A DNA stretch of 64,000 nucleotides from Sulfuritalea sp. (GTDB lineage Bacteria > Pseudomonadota > Gammaproteobacteria > Burkholderiales > Rhodocyclaceae). Below the pieces are notes generated by a model. The model was not told the origin of the DNA and made no database searches. It worked only from the letters and a program-made list of their open reading frames with translations. A program made the position numbers and the translations under genes. The stretch is from the NCBI GenBank assembly GCA_030651305.1, contig JAUSCI010000022.1:1-64000 (forward strand). Reading direction: 5' to 3'. Of this stretch, positions 19,006-29,957 are shown one piece after another (the first letter of the stretch is position 1; every line of letters starts with the position of its first letter).

Positions 19006-19471
19006 TTTCGTGCTGCAGGAGCCACTTCTTGATGTCGAGCAGAAAGCCGCCGCGCTGCCGGGCGAAACCGCCCAGTCCCCGATTCGCCGCGACCACGCGA
19101 TGACAGGGCACCACGATCGGATAGGGGTTGGCGCCGCAGGCATTGCCCACCGCGCGCGATCCGCTGTGAATGGCCGTTGCGACTTCGCCGTAGCTCCGCG
19201 TCTGGCCGGCCGGAATCGCGGCGATCTGCTGCCAGACGCGACGCTGGAAATGCGTGCCGGCGGGCGCCAGCGGCAGGCCGAACTCGAAGCGCGGATCGCG
19301 CAGCCAGGCGCGCAGTTGACGCACCGCTTCCTTGCCCAGCGGAGTCTTCGGCACGACTTCGGTCTGTGGTTCCAGATAGGCGATTGCGGTGACCTCGTCA
19401 TCGTTGCAGCAGATGCCGATGCTGAAACCTGGCGCGGACAGGACGGCGGCGTAGGGCTTCATGGCGGGCAC
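18992..19471 (-). CDS. ogt: Methylated-DNA--protein-cysteine methyltransferase
   Basis: A 159-residue suicide repair protein that removes methyl groups from O6-methylguanine. The acceptor motif IVVPCHRVVAANRGLGGF contains the receptor C123. The HTH part is TRSYGEVATAI, with AVGNACGANP before it. It has no Ada-type N-terminal domain, so the symbol ogt is used generically. It lies directly upstream of xerD with overlapping ends. Confidence 0.95.
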   Translation of the reverse strand: MPAMKPYAAVLSAPGFSIGICCNDDEVTAIAYLEPQTEVVPKTPLGKEAVRQLRAWLRDPRFEFGLPLAPAGTHFQRRVWQQIAAIPAGQTRSYGEVATAIHSGSRAVGNACGANPYPIVVPCHRVVAANRGLGGFARQRGGFLLDIKKWLLQHENAAI

Positions 19472-19538
19472 TCTCGGATATCGATCACGGTGCTATTGTC
19501 GATCCCCGTCAGGTGATCTGCAAGTACGGCGACCGGCG

Positions 19539-20558
19539 CTACCGCTTCATCGCCCGCAGCGCATTGACCCTGCCTGCGGTATCGGGATGAGAGCTGAGCA
19601 GGTCGGTGGCGCCGAAAAGCCCTCCGCGATCGGCTGCGCGGCGTTTGGCGTGCGCCTGCTCCAGGCGCAGCAACGTGTCGATCAGCGGCTCGATCGAAGC
19701 CGGCGTCGCCAGCAACAGGCGGCCGGCATAGGCGTCCGCTTCGAGTTCGAACTCGCGCGAATAGCGGGATTCGAGCAGCAGTGCGGTGAGGCCGGCGACG
19801 ACCGTGGACACGTCGCCGAGATAGACGCCGACCACGAAGGAAACCACGGCGCTCTGCAGCAACTGGCGCATGCCATGGTGGTGGCGCAGGTGGCCGAGTT
19901 CATGCGCCACCACGGCGACCACTTCTTCGTCGCGCGTGGCCAGGGCCAGCAGCTCGTCGAGCACCACCACGTCGCCGCCGGGCAGGGCAAAGGCGTTGGG
20001 GCCAAGCGTGGGACCGGCGCGGAACAACAGGCGATGCGGCGGCAACTGGCCGGGACCGGCGAGTGCCGCCACCTTGGCTGCAATCTCCTGCTGGCGTTGC
20101 GGACTGGTCTTGCTCGGCGCCAGCAACCCGCCGTCGAGCCCCTTGAGGACGGTGTCGGAAATCGATTGCGTGACCGCTTGCGGGATCGCCGGTGCCAGCA
20201 GCCCGGCAATCCAGGGCAAGGCGTAGGCATAGCTTGCGGCGATGATCAGCACGGCACCGGCCAGGGCTGCCAGCGCCCAATGCCAGCGCCGCTCGGCGTG
20301 CGCCACTGCGTCGGCGCCTATCCCCGCGCCGGCGAGTTCGGCGGCCCAGGCGGCGCTGTCGCGGATTTCGCACATGGCGCCATCGGCGAAGCGGATCGTG
20401 CTCAAGGTTTGGTCCGCGCCGGTGCAGATTTCGACGGCACCCAGCGCGGTACTGCGGCGGCCGAAGTCGCCCTCGACCACCACCGTGCCGTCGCGCAAGC
20501 CAAGGGTGGCGGGGTGACGCCGCGAGCTGCGTCCGTCGAAATAGTCCGCTGCGATCAT
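19539..20558 (-). CDS. M48 family metalloprotease
   Basis: A 339-residue membrane peptidase. Residues 1-75 form a small beta-rich N-terminal region, about 94-125 a hydrophobic segment, and the catalytic zincin domain follows. HELGH (219-223) binds zinc with a downstream Glu in FELEADAYAGR. The C-terminus SSHPDTAGRVNAL is also typical. It faces the upstream DUF898 gene with no gap (TAG directly followed by ATG), which implies translational coupling. The pair may act together in the envelope, as M48-DUF898 neighbours recur in proteobacteria. Confidence 0.92.
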   Translation of the reverse strand: MIAADYFDGRSSRRHPATLGLRDGTVVVEGDFGRRSTALGAVEICTGADQTLSTIRFADGAMCEIRDSAAWAAELAGAGIGADAVAHAERRWHWALAALAGAVLIIAASYAYALPWIAGLLAPAIPQAVTQSISDTVLKGLDGGLLAPSKTSPQRQQEIAAKVAALAGPGQLPPHRLLFRAGPTLGPNAFALPGGDVVVLDELLALATRDEEVVAVVAHELGHLRHHHGMRQLLQSAVVSFVVGVYLGDVSTVVAGLTALLLESRYSREFELEADAYAGRLLLATPASIEPLIDTLLRLEQAHAKRRAADRGGLFGATDLLSSHPDTAGRVNALRAMKR

Positions 20559-21803
20559 CTACAGGGCGATGTCGATGTCCATCAGCTCGGATACTTCGTC
20601 GCCGACCGCGGCGGCATTGGCGCTTTCCCCGGCGACAAAACTGTCGAGCGCCTCGGCGCTCAGCAGGCTCATGCAGCTTGCCCGGTAGCGCGCCAGGCGG
20701 ACTCGCGCCCAGGGCCAGTACAGCCCGAGCGTGAGCAGCAGCAGCACCATGTTGCCGGCGAGCAACCCAAAGTACGGCAGCACTGCCAGCTTGCTGGAAA
20801 AGCCCATCCGTTCCAGACTGACATGGTTCCACACCAGGTTGGTGGTCCGCACGCGAATATAGGGCAGCAGGAATAGCATCAGAGCCATCGTGCCGACACC
20901 GAAGGCCAGCGGCAGCAGCAGCTTCGGGGCGCCGCCGGCCGCCGTCAGAAAACCGATCGCAAACATTCCGGCCAGCGCCAGCCCGATCGGCTTCAGGAAA
21001 ATGCCGTAGAACTGTCCGTTGCTGGCCGTGCAGTGAAATTGCGCGCTGCCGTAACGCAAGTTGTCGAGTACAAACGTCCGCTGCTGGCGGTAGAACAGCG
21101 GAAACAGCAGGCCGAAGCTTATCGCCGCGAGCAAGCCATAGCCGACAAATGCCGTCAGCGCTTGCCGGTAGGTGCCGTGAAACGAAAAGCGCAGGCCGCG
21201 GTAGCTGGTGTTGTGGGCGCGGAAGCGAAACGCCCGCACGATCAGCCACGGCACCACGGGCAGCAGCGCCAGCACGGCGATGCCGTAGGCGAACGGGCCG
21301 GCATTCTGCGCCGCCGACAGCGCAATCAGCAGGACGACGGCGATGGCGCGGCCCTTGAGGATGGCGATCGGATTGCCGTGGTAGCTGAAGGCGGAATTGT
21401 CGAGCGTCAGGTTACGGTGAAAGAATGTCTCGCGGCGCACCTTGGCCCATGCCGAATAGATGCCGAAGGTGATCAGGGAAAGAAACAGATTGACGATCCA
21501 GATGCGGAAATATTCGCCGCCCTCGCCGGTAAAGGCGAAGGGGTAGGGCCTGCGCTCCCCTTCGTCGGCGCTGACTGCCGGGGTCGGCGGGCTCAGTGCG
21601 GCATCGTGGGCCTGCCGCGCAGCGGGATTGCCGAGTGTCTGGTAGGCGGCACGCAGCGCGTCGAGGCGCTCGGGCGGTGGCGGATTCGGGCCGTTCAGGC
21701 TCGCCCGCAGTTCGCCGAGGCAACGCTGGTAGGCGGCGGTGATGGCTTCCGGTGTGGCATCGCGGACCACGCCCAGCGTTTCGTAGCAGCTTGTCGCGTT
21801 CAT
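20559..21803 (-). CDS. DUF898 (YjgN-like) membrane protein with J-like N-terminus
   Basis: A 414-residue protein. Residues 1-75 resemble a DnaJ domain (SCYETLGVVRDATPEAITAAYQ; LDALRAAYQTLGNPAARQ), but the HPD tripeptide is absent, so it should not stimulate Hsp70 normally. The rest is DUF898: YPFAFTGEGGEYFRIWIVNL, then several transmembrane helices with repeated blocks such as RRETFFHRNLTLDNSAFSYH. The function is unknown. The stop abuts the M48 protease start. The ATG at 21803 was chosen because the J-like domain starts there. Confidence 0.85.
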   Translation of the reverse strand: MNATSCYETLGVVRDATPEAITAAYQRCLGELRASLNGPNPPPPERLDALRAAYQTLGNPAARQAHDAALSPPTPAVSADEGERRPYPFAFTGEGGEYFRIWIVNLFLSLITFGIYSAWAKVRRETFFHRNLTLDNSAFSYHGNPIAILKGRAIAVVLLIALSAAQNAGPFAYGIAVLALLPVVPWLIVRAFRFRAHNTSYRGLRFSFHGTYRQALTAFVGYGLLAAISFGLLFPLFYRQQRTFVLDNLRYGSAQFHCTASNGQFYGIFLKPIGLALAGMFAIGFLTAAGGAPKLLLPLAFGVGTMALMLFLLPYIRVRTTNLVWNHVSLERMGFSSKLAVLPYFGLLAGNMVLLLLTLGLYWPWARVRLARYRASCMSLLSAEALDSFVAGESANAAAVGDEVSELMDIDIAL

Positions 21804-21936
21804 CGTCGCCCCTGGGTTTGTTGGCGCCGCCTGCCCGCGCAACGCCCGCCGGCGCCAATGCCGGATGAAATAAGTGTCGGGCAGATTAGCCGCAACTCAT
21901 TCCAATGGCAAGCCGGTGCGAATCCGCTCGCGTCGC

Positions 21937-22302
21937 TCAGCAGGGCCTGATCTCGATCAGGGCATGATCTTCGATTCCCGGCAGGTGATCCGCAAGCGGG
22001 CGGCAAACGGTCGGAGTGCACAGCGTGTAGCCGGCGGCGTAGGGCGAATGGGTCAGGCGCAGCACGGCCTGCGGCGGCAATTGCGGGCGGTAATGCCAGA
22101 CATCGTTTTTCAACACGCTGCCAGCCGGCGGCTCCATGCCGGCACCGCTGCCGCGGATGCGGGCTTCGTCGATGACGAGTTCTTTGCCGACGATGCGCCA
22201 GTCCTCCTCCCAGCGGATTTTTTCAATGGAGTGAATCCAGCTCAGCGTAAAGCTCTCGACGGCGAGCACGGCGCTGACCGCGCCCGCGGCGAGGCAGAGC
22301 AT
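21937..22302 (-). CDS. DUF1850 protein of TAXI-TRAP operon
   Basis: A 121-residue protein with an N-terminal signal-like helix, then FTLSWIHSIEKIRWEEDW, the signature of DUF1850. These proteins are almost always encoded next to fused TRAP permeases of the TAXI type, as here (12 bases downstream of the permease). A periplasmic accessory role is likely. It ends the three-gene operon SBP-permease-DUF1850. Confidence 0.88.
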   Translation of the reverse strand: MLCLAAGAVSAVLAVESFTLSWIHSIEKIRWEEDWRIVGKELVIDEARIRGSGAGMEPPAGSVLKNDVWHYRPQLPPQAVLRLTHSPYAAGYTLCTPTVCRPLADHLPGIEDHALIEIRPC

Positions 22303-22314
22303 CCGGCTTGGGGC

Positions 22315-24420
<2,106 letters not shown>

Positions 24421-24432
24421 GTCAGGTCCCGC

Positions 24433-25380
24433 TTACTTGATCAGCCCGACTTCCTTGTAGTACTTCTCCGCACCCGCGTGCAGCGGGGCCGGCGGACTCT
24501 TTGCCGCATTTTCCCTGGTGATGGCCTTGGCCGCGGCGTGGGCGGCCTGCAGCTCGGGCAGATGCTCGAAGATCGCCTTGGTCATCTTGTAGGCGGTATC
24601 GGTCGACACGCCTTCGTGGCTGACCAGGAAGTTCTGGATCGTCACGGTGGCGACGGCCTCGGCCTGGCCGTTATAGGTATTGGCGGGGATGGTGCCGGAC
24701 AGATAGGCGGCTTCGCCGATTTTCGTCACCACATCGGCGGGGATCGGCACGATGACGATCTTGACCGCCGTGGCGAGGTCGCGGATCGCCGCGACGCCGA
24801 GGCCGGCCGAGATCAGCGTGGCATCGAGCTGGCGGTTCTTCATCAGTTCCACCGACTCGCCGAAGGGCAGGTATTCGACCTTGGCAAAATCCTTGTAGCT
24901 CATGCCGGCACCTTTGAAGATGTCGCGCGCATTGAGCTCGGTGCCGGACTTCGGCGCGCCGACGGCAACGCGCTTGCCCTTGAGATCGGCCAGGGTCTTG
25001 ATGCCGGAATCGGCGGCGGCGACGATCTGGATGTAGTTGGGATAGATCGCGGCGATGGTGCGCAGCTTGTTCAGCGGAGTCTTGAAGCCGGCTTCCGGGT
25101 TGCCTTTCCAGGCCTCGTTGAGCGCATCACCCAAGGTCAGGGCGAGCTCGCCGCGGCCCGCTTGCAGCAGATTGAGGTTTTCCGCGCTGGCCTTGGTCAC
25201 CTGGGCCGAGGTCTTGGCGCCGGGCATGGCCTTGCCGAAGATTTGCGACATGGCGACGCCCAGTGGGTAATACACGCCCGAGGTGCCGCCGGTGAGGACG
25301 GTGACGAATTCCTCAGCGTGCACAGCGCCGGCAATGGTCAGGGCGGCAGCGGCCGCCAGCAGGATACGGATCTTCTTCAT
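24433..25380 (-). CDS. TAXI family TRAP solute-binding protein
   Basis: A 315-residue periplasmic binding protein with a clear signal peptide (IRILLAAAAALTIAGAVHA). TAXI-family hallmarks are FVTVLTGGTSGVYYPLGVAM, LKGKRVAVGAPKSGTE and LISAGLGVAAIRDLA. It delivers substrate to the fused permease 12 bases downstream. The ligand is unknown; TAXI proteins are reported to bind glutamate and other dicarboxylates. It is the first gene of the operon, and GGAGG before the ATG is a strong ribosome binding site. Confidence 0.95.
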   Translation of the reverse strand: MKKIRILLAAAAALTIAGAVHAEEFVTVLTGGTSGVYYPLGVAMSQIFGKAMPGAKTSAQVTKASAENLNLLQAGRGELALTLGDALNEAWKGNPEAGFKTPLNKLRTIAAIYPNYIQIVAAADSGIKTLADLKGKRVAVGAPKSGTELNARDIFKGAGMSYKDFAKVEYLPFGESVELMKNRQLDATLISAGLGVAAIRDLATAVKIVIVPIPADVVTKIGEAAYLSGTIPANTYNGQAEAVATVTIQNFLVSHEGVSTDTAYKMTKAIFEHLPELQAAHAAAKAITRENAAKSPPAPLHAGAEKYYKEVGLIK

Positions 25381-25550
25381 GGGTAATTCCTCCGGGATAT
25401 TGGGTGCTTGAAGGATGAAGCTTACAACACTCCGGCGTAGTCAGTCAGCCTGGAATTTGCGGAAGGGCTTTGAAGCAGGGCGCGAAGAACTGACAAGAGG
25501 GGGTGCTTCGTGACAGAATCGGCACCAAGCGACCTTACACAGGATTGCTA

Positions 25551-27755
25551 ATGAGACTGCCAAAGCTGGAAAACCCTGCCGGCGATTTTTGGGGTGGGTT
25601 CGCCGCCATGCTGGTGGCGCTGCCTTCCGCAATCGCCTTCGGCGTCACGATCTATGCGTCCCTCGGCGGCTCCTATGCGGCATATGGGGCGCTGGCCGGC
25701 ATTCTCGGCGCCACGGCGATGGGGCTGGTGGCCTCCTCGATGGGCGGCACCAACCGGCTAATTTCAGCGCCCTGCGCGCCGGCGGCTGCGGTGTTGACGG
25801 CCTTCGCCATCGAACGCATTCAGCACGGCATGGATCCCGCGGCGGTGGCCGTGCTTCTTGCCGCCCTCGGGCTGGCGGCAGGCGCGCTTCAGGTGCTGTT
25901 CGGCAGCGTCGGTCTGGGACGTCTGATCAAGTACATGCCCTATCCGGTGGTCAGCGGCTATCTTTCCGGCGTCGGGCTTTACATCATTGTCGGCCAGGTG
26001 CCGAAATTTCTCGGCGCGCCCAGCGGCACCCATTTGGGCCACGCCCTGACCAGCCCGGCGCTCTGGGTCTGGCAGGGTATGGTGGTCGGTGCGGTGACCA
26101 TCTTCGCCATGGTCTTTGCACCTCGCGTTACCCAGCGCGTGCCGGCGGCGATCCTGGCGCTGCTGGCCGGCGTGGCGGCGTATTTCGGCCTGTCCCTCTT
26201 CGACGCCGCGCTGCTCGATCCGCGCAACCCGCTGGTGATCGGCCCTCTTGGCGGTTCAGGCGGCGCGGGCGGCGGCTTTGTCGATGCCATGCGCGGCCGC
26301 TGGGAAGGCGTGGGGCAGCTCGGCCTGAGCGACTTCAGCGTGCTGGTCATGCCGGCGCTGACCCTTGCCGTGCTGCTGTCGATCGACACGCTGAAGACCT
26401 GCGTCGTGCTCGACGCACTGACTCGCAGCCGTCATAACTCGAACCGCGAACTCATCGGCCAGGGTCTGGGAAACATCACTTCGGCAGTCATCGGTGGCAT
26501 GCCCGGCGCCGGCACCATGGGCGCGACGCTGGTGAATATGTCGAGCGGCGCCCAAACCCGCTATTCCGGATTCATCGAAGGCGTGCTGTCGCTGCTGGCC
26601 TTCCTGTTGCTTGGAACACTGATCTCCTGGGTGCCGGTGGCGGCGTTGGCGGGAATCCTGATCGTCGTCGGCGTGCGCATGATCGACCGTCACAGCTTTG
26701 CTTTTCTCAAGCAGCGTTCGACCATCCTTGACTTCGGCGTAATCGCGGCGGTGGTGGTTACCGCCCTGACGGTCAGCCTGATCGCCGCATCCGGCGTTGG
26801 CATCCTGCTCGCCGTGGTGCTGTTCGTGCGCGAGCAGATCGGCGGCTCCGTCGTCCGCCGCAAACTGCTCGGCAACGAGACCTTTTCCAAGCGGGTGCGT
26901 ACCCATGAGGAAATGGAAATCCTCACCGCCCACGGCGATCGCGCCGCGATCCTCGAACTACAGGGCAGCCTGTTCTTCGGCACGACGGATCAGCTTTACA
27001 CGAGCCTGGAGCCGGAACTCAAAACACGCGATTTCCTGATTCTCGACATGCGCCGCATCCAGACCGTGGACGTCACCGCCGCACACCTGCTGGAACAGGT
27101 GAAGGACATGCTGGCCGAGCGCAAGGGCTTCCTGATCTTCAGCGCCATCCCGCAGACCTTGCCGTCGGGGCGCGACATGCAGCAATACTTCGACCAGGTC
27201 GGCCTGATCCGGCCGGACAGCCCGGTGCGCGTGTTTTCGGCCCTGGACGATGCCCTGGAGTGGGTCGAGGACCGCATCATTCACGAGACCATATGTTTGC
27301 GCGACGAGGAGAGTGCGCTGGAACTGCATGAAGTCGAGCTCTTCGCCGGACGCAAGGAGCAGACCCTTGCGGCACTCGAGCAGTGCATGGAAAAGCGCAG
27401 CGTGGCGAAGGGCGAGACCATCTTCTCGCGCGGCGATACGGGGGATGAGCTGTTCCTGATCCGGCGCGGCGCGGTGCGCATCATGTTGCCGCTGTCCGAC
27501 CGCCAGTCGCACCACCTCGGCACCTTCGGCCGCGGTGCATTCTTCGGCGAAATGGCCTTCCTCGACGGTGAGGTGCGCTCGGCGAATGCACTGGCTTTCG
27601 TAGACACCGACCTCTATGTCTTGTCGCGCCACGCCTTCGACAAGTTCGCCGAAGAGCACAAGAAACTTGGGCTCAAGCTGATGGAAGGCATCGCCAGCGT
27701 GCTTGCCAGCCGCTTGCGCTACACCAACGCCGAGTTGCGTGTGCTGGAGGGCTGA
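25551..27755 (+). CDS. SulP transporter with STAS and cNMP-binding domains
   Basis: A 734-residue fusion. Residues about 5-400 are the SulP anion-transporter core (PKLENPAGDFWGGFAAMLVA; NRLISAPCAPAAAVLTAF; IGGMPGAGTMGATLVNMSSG). About 435-550 is a STAS domain (AILELQGSLFFGTTDQLYTS; ILDMRRIQTVDVTAAHLL). About 605-730 is a cyclic-nucleotide-binding domain (GRGAFFGEMAFLDGEVRSAN). The transported anion (sulfate, bicarbonate or dicarboxylate) cannot be told, and the last domain suggests cNMP control. AGGA lies just before the ATG at 25551. The next gene starts 22 bases later. Confidence 0.92.
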   Translation: MRLPKLENPAGDFWGGFAAMLVALPSAIAFGVTIYASLGGSYAAYGALAGILGATAMGLVASSMGGTNRLISAPCAPAAAVLTAFAIERIQHGMDPAAVAVLLAALGLAAGALQVLFGSVGLGRLIKYMPYPVVSGYLSGVGLYIIVGQVPKFLGAPSGTHLGHALTSPALWVWQGMVVGAVTIFAMVFAPRVTQRVPAAILALLAGVAAYFGLSLFDAALLDPRNPLVIGPLGGSGGAGGGFVDAMRGRWEGVGQLGLSDFSVLVMPALTLAVLLSIDTLKTCVVLDALTRSRHNSNRELIGQGLGNITSAVIGGMPGAGTMGATLVNMSSGAQTRYSGFIEGVLSLLAFLLLGTLISWVPVAALAGILIVVGVRMIDRHSFAFLKQRSTILDFGVIAAVVVTALTVSLIAASGVGILLAVVLFVREQIGGSVVRRKLLGNETFSKRVRTHEEMEILTAHGDRAAILELQGSLFFGTTDQLYTSLEPELKTRDFLILDMRRIQTVDVTAAHLLEQVKDMLAERKGFLIFSAIPQTLPSGRDMQQYFDQVGLIRPDSPVRVFSALDDALEWVEDRIIHETICLRDEESALELHEVELFAGRKEQTLAALEQCMEKRSVAKGETIFSRGDTGDELFLIRRGAVRIMLPLSDRQSHHLGTFGRGAFFGEMAFLDGEVRSANALAFVDTDLYVLSRHAFDKFAEEHKKLGLKLMEGIASVLASRLRYTNAELRVLEG

Positions 27756-27777
27756 GCGGCCCGGACTCGGGGAGCTC

Positions 27778-28578
27778 GTGAGCTTGCACGCAGCCTGGCG
27801 CTACCTGCTGTTCGGCTTGCTCGTCGGTGGTTCGGCATTCGCCTCGGCGGCTGACCGGGCGCACTGGCAATCAGTCGACTACCTGGTCGATGCCTTTGTC
27901 GAAATCGCGCTGAGAAGCGAGTACTCGCCAAAGCCGAGCACGGTACGCAAGTGGATCACGCCGGTGAACTACTTCATTGTTCATCAGGTGGCGGACGAGG
28001 ATTTGCATCAGCGGCTGATCCGTACGCATTTCGAACAACTGGCCGAGATTACCGGTTTGACCATTCGGCCGGCGGAAAGTCAGGCAGCGGCGAACTACCT
28101 GATCGTAATGACCAGCGAAGACCTGCTCAAGGAAGATATGCAGACCTACTTGGGCTGGCGTTCCACCGCGCGGCGCGAAAAGTTTTTCCGCGAGAGCGTT
28201 TGCCTGTCAACGTTCTCGATCAAACCGAAAGGCCCGATTTTCCGTGCGGTGGTGATCATTCCCGTCGACCGGGCACGGGCGAGGAGAAAACTGGTGGCGT
28301 GCGTGGTAGAGGAACTGACGCAGGTCATGGGTTTGGCCAACGATTCGGTCAAGGTCTTTCCGTCGGTGTTCAATGATCTATCGACTGACGTGTTCCTGTC
28401 CGGCCTGGACTCCCTGCTGCTGAAAATGCTCTACGACCCGCGCGTCAAGGCAGGCATGGATGAGGATGCCGTGCGGCCGATTCTGCAGCAGATTGCAACC
28501 GAGTTCGAGCGCGACGATCGCTTTGCCACGGCCGAGAAGGCCGCGGCAGAGGGCGGCCTTTCGGCGCTGAGCCCCTGA
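27778..28578 (+). CDS. DUF2927 exported protein
   Basis: A 266-residue protein with a signal peptide (WRYLLFGLLVGGSAFASA). It matches the DUF2927 pattern: an N-terminal VRKWITPVNYFIVHQ segment, ESVCLSTF, ACVVEELTQVMGLANDS (a zinc-protease-like EELTQ helix) and VFNDLSTDVFLSGLD. The function is unknown; the EELTQ helix suggests a degenerate metallopeptidase, which is my inference. GTG at 27778, 22 bases after the SulP gene and preceded by GGGGAG, is the likely start, so the two genes may be cotranscribed. Confidence 0.75.
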   Translation: MSLHAAWRYLLFGLLVGGSAFASAADRAHWQSVDYLVDAFVEIALRSEYSPKPSTVRKWITPVNYFIVHQVADEDLHQRLIRTHFEQLAEITGLTIRPAESQAAANYLIVMTSEDLLKEDMQTYLGWRSTARREKFFRESVCLSTFSIKPKGPIFRAVVIIPVDRARARRKLVACVVEELTQVMGLANDSVKVFPSVFNDLSTDVFLSGLDSLLLKMLYDPRVKAGMDEDAVRPILQQIATEFERDDRFATAEKAAAEGGLSALSP

Positions 28579-28616
28579 CGGTTTGCGTGCCGTTGCCGCG
28601 CAGCGCAACCCTGGAC

Positions 28617-29858
28617 TCAGATCAGGCCTGCGCTGCGAAGCGCGGCGATGTCCTCGGCGCTGCGTCCGAGTTCGCGCAACACTTCCTCGGTATCCTGGCC
28701 CAGCAGCGGCGGCGCGAGGCGATAGTCGACCGGCGTGGCGGAGAAACGCATCGGGTTGGCCACCTGCGGTGCGCTGCCACCCGCGGCATGGGGCATCTCG
28801 ACACGCAGGCCGCGATGCACCACCTGGGGATCGGCGAACACGCCGGCCAGATCGTTGATCGGGCCGCAAGGTACGGCGGCATTTTCCAGTAGGGCGATCC
28901 AGGCCGCGGTGGTCCTCATCACCGTGGTCTGGCGCAGCAGCGGTATCAGCGCGGCGCGATTCCGGACCCGTGCCGCATTGGTGGCGAAGCGCTCGTCGCC
29001 GATCCATTCGGCATGGCCGGAAATCTCGCAGAAGCGCGCGAACTGGCCGTCGTTGCCGATGGCCAGGATCATGTCGCCGTCCGCCGTGGGAAAGTCCTGG
29101 TAGGGCACGATGTTGGGATGGCCGTTGCCCATGCGCTGCGGCGCCTTGCCGGAGACGAGGTAGTTCATCGCCTGGTTGGCCAGGCTGGCCACCTGCACGT
29201 CGAGCAGGGCGAGGTCGATGTGCTGGCCCTGGCCGGTCTTCTCGCGATGCAGCAGCGCTGCCATGATGGCATTGCCGGCATACAGGCCGGTGAGGATGTC
29301 GGTCAGCGCGACGCCGACCTTCTGCGGACCGGCGCCTTCCTCGTCATCGGCGCGACCGGTGACGCTCATCAGGCCGCCCATGCCCTGGATCAGGAAATCG
29401 TAGCCGGCCCGCGCGGCGTAAGGGCCGTCCTGACCGAAGCCGGTGATCGAGCAATACACCAGCTTCGGGTTGAGCGCTGACAGGCTCGGGTAGTCGAGGC
29501 CGTAGGCCGCCAGGCCGCCGACCTTGAAGTTTTCCAGCACCACGTCGGATTGCGCGGCGAGTTCGCGGATGATCGCCTGGCCCTCCGGCCGCGTGATGTC
29601 GACGGTCAGCGAGCGCTTGTTGCGATTGGTGCACAGAAAATAGGCGGCATCGGTGGTCGCCTGGCCTTCGCCGTCGGCCAGCCACGGCGGACCCCAGCCG
29701 CGCGTGTCGTCGCCGCCGCGGCCGTTCTCGCCGGGACGCTCAACCTTGATCACATCCGCGCCAAGATCGCCCAGCAACTGCGAGGCCCACGGCCCGGCCA
29801 GTACGCGAGAAAGGTCGAGTACCTTGACGTGGTGCAATGGTCCGGTGGCTGATGTCAT
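28617..29858 (-). CDS. CaiB/BaiF family III CoA-transferase
   Basis: A 413-residue family III CoA-transferase. It begins MTSATGPLHHVKVLDLSRVL, has LAGPWASQLLGDLGADVIKVE, the catalytic Asp region VGVALTDILTGLYAGNAIMA, and the substrate loop GMGGLMSVTG. Such enzymes move CoA between carboxylic acids (formyl, succinyl, carnitine, aromatic acids); the pair here is unknown. I chose ATG 29858 over an upstream in-frame one because the family starts here. It is a lone gene, convergent with DUF2927 and divergent from DUF4139. Confidence 0.92.
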   Translation of the reverse strand: MTSATGPLHHVKVLDLSRVLAGPWASQLLGDLGADVIKVERPGENGRGGDDTRGWGPPWLADGEGQATTDAAYFLCTNRNKRSLTVDITRPEGQAIIRELAAQSDVVLENFKVGGLAAYGLDYPSLSALNPKLVYCSITGFGQDGPYAARAGYDFLIQGMGGLMSVTGRADDEEGAGPQKVGVALTDILTGLYAGNAIMAALLHREKTGQGQHIDLALLDVQVASLANQAMNYLVSGKAPQRMGNGHPNIVPYQDFPTADGDMILAIGNDGQFARFCEISGHAEWIGDERFATNAARVRNRAALIPLLRQTTVMRTTAAWIALLENAAVPCGPINDLAGVFADPQVVHRGLRVEMPHAAGGSAPQVANPMRFSATPVDYRLAPPLLGQDTEEVLRELGRSAEDIAALRSAGLI

Positions 29859-29957
29859 GTGCGGCTGTTCCGAATTGAAGAGGGCGGGATGCGGCGACAA
29901 TGATACCGCCGCCGCAAGCATGCTATCGTGGTGTCATCGATTGAACGGGAGAATGCC

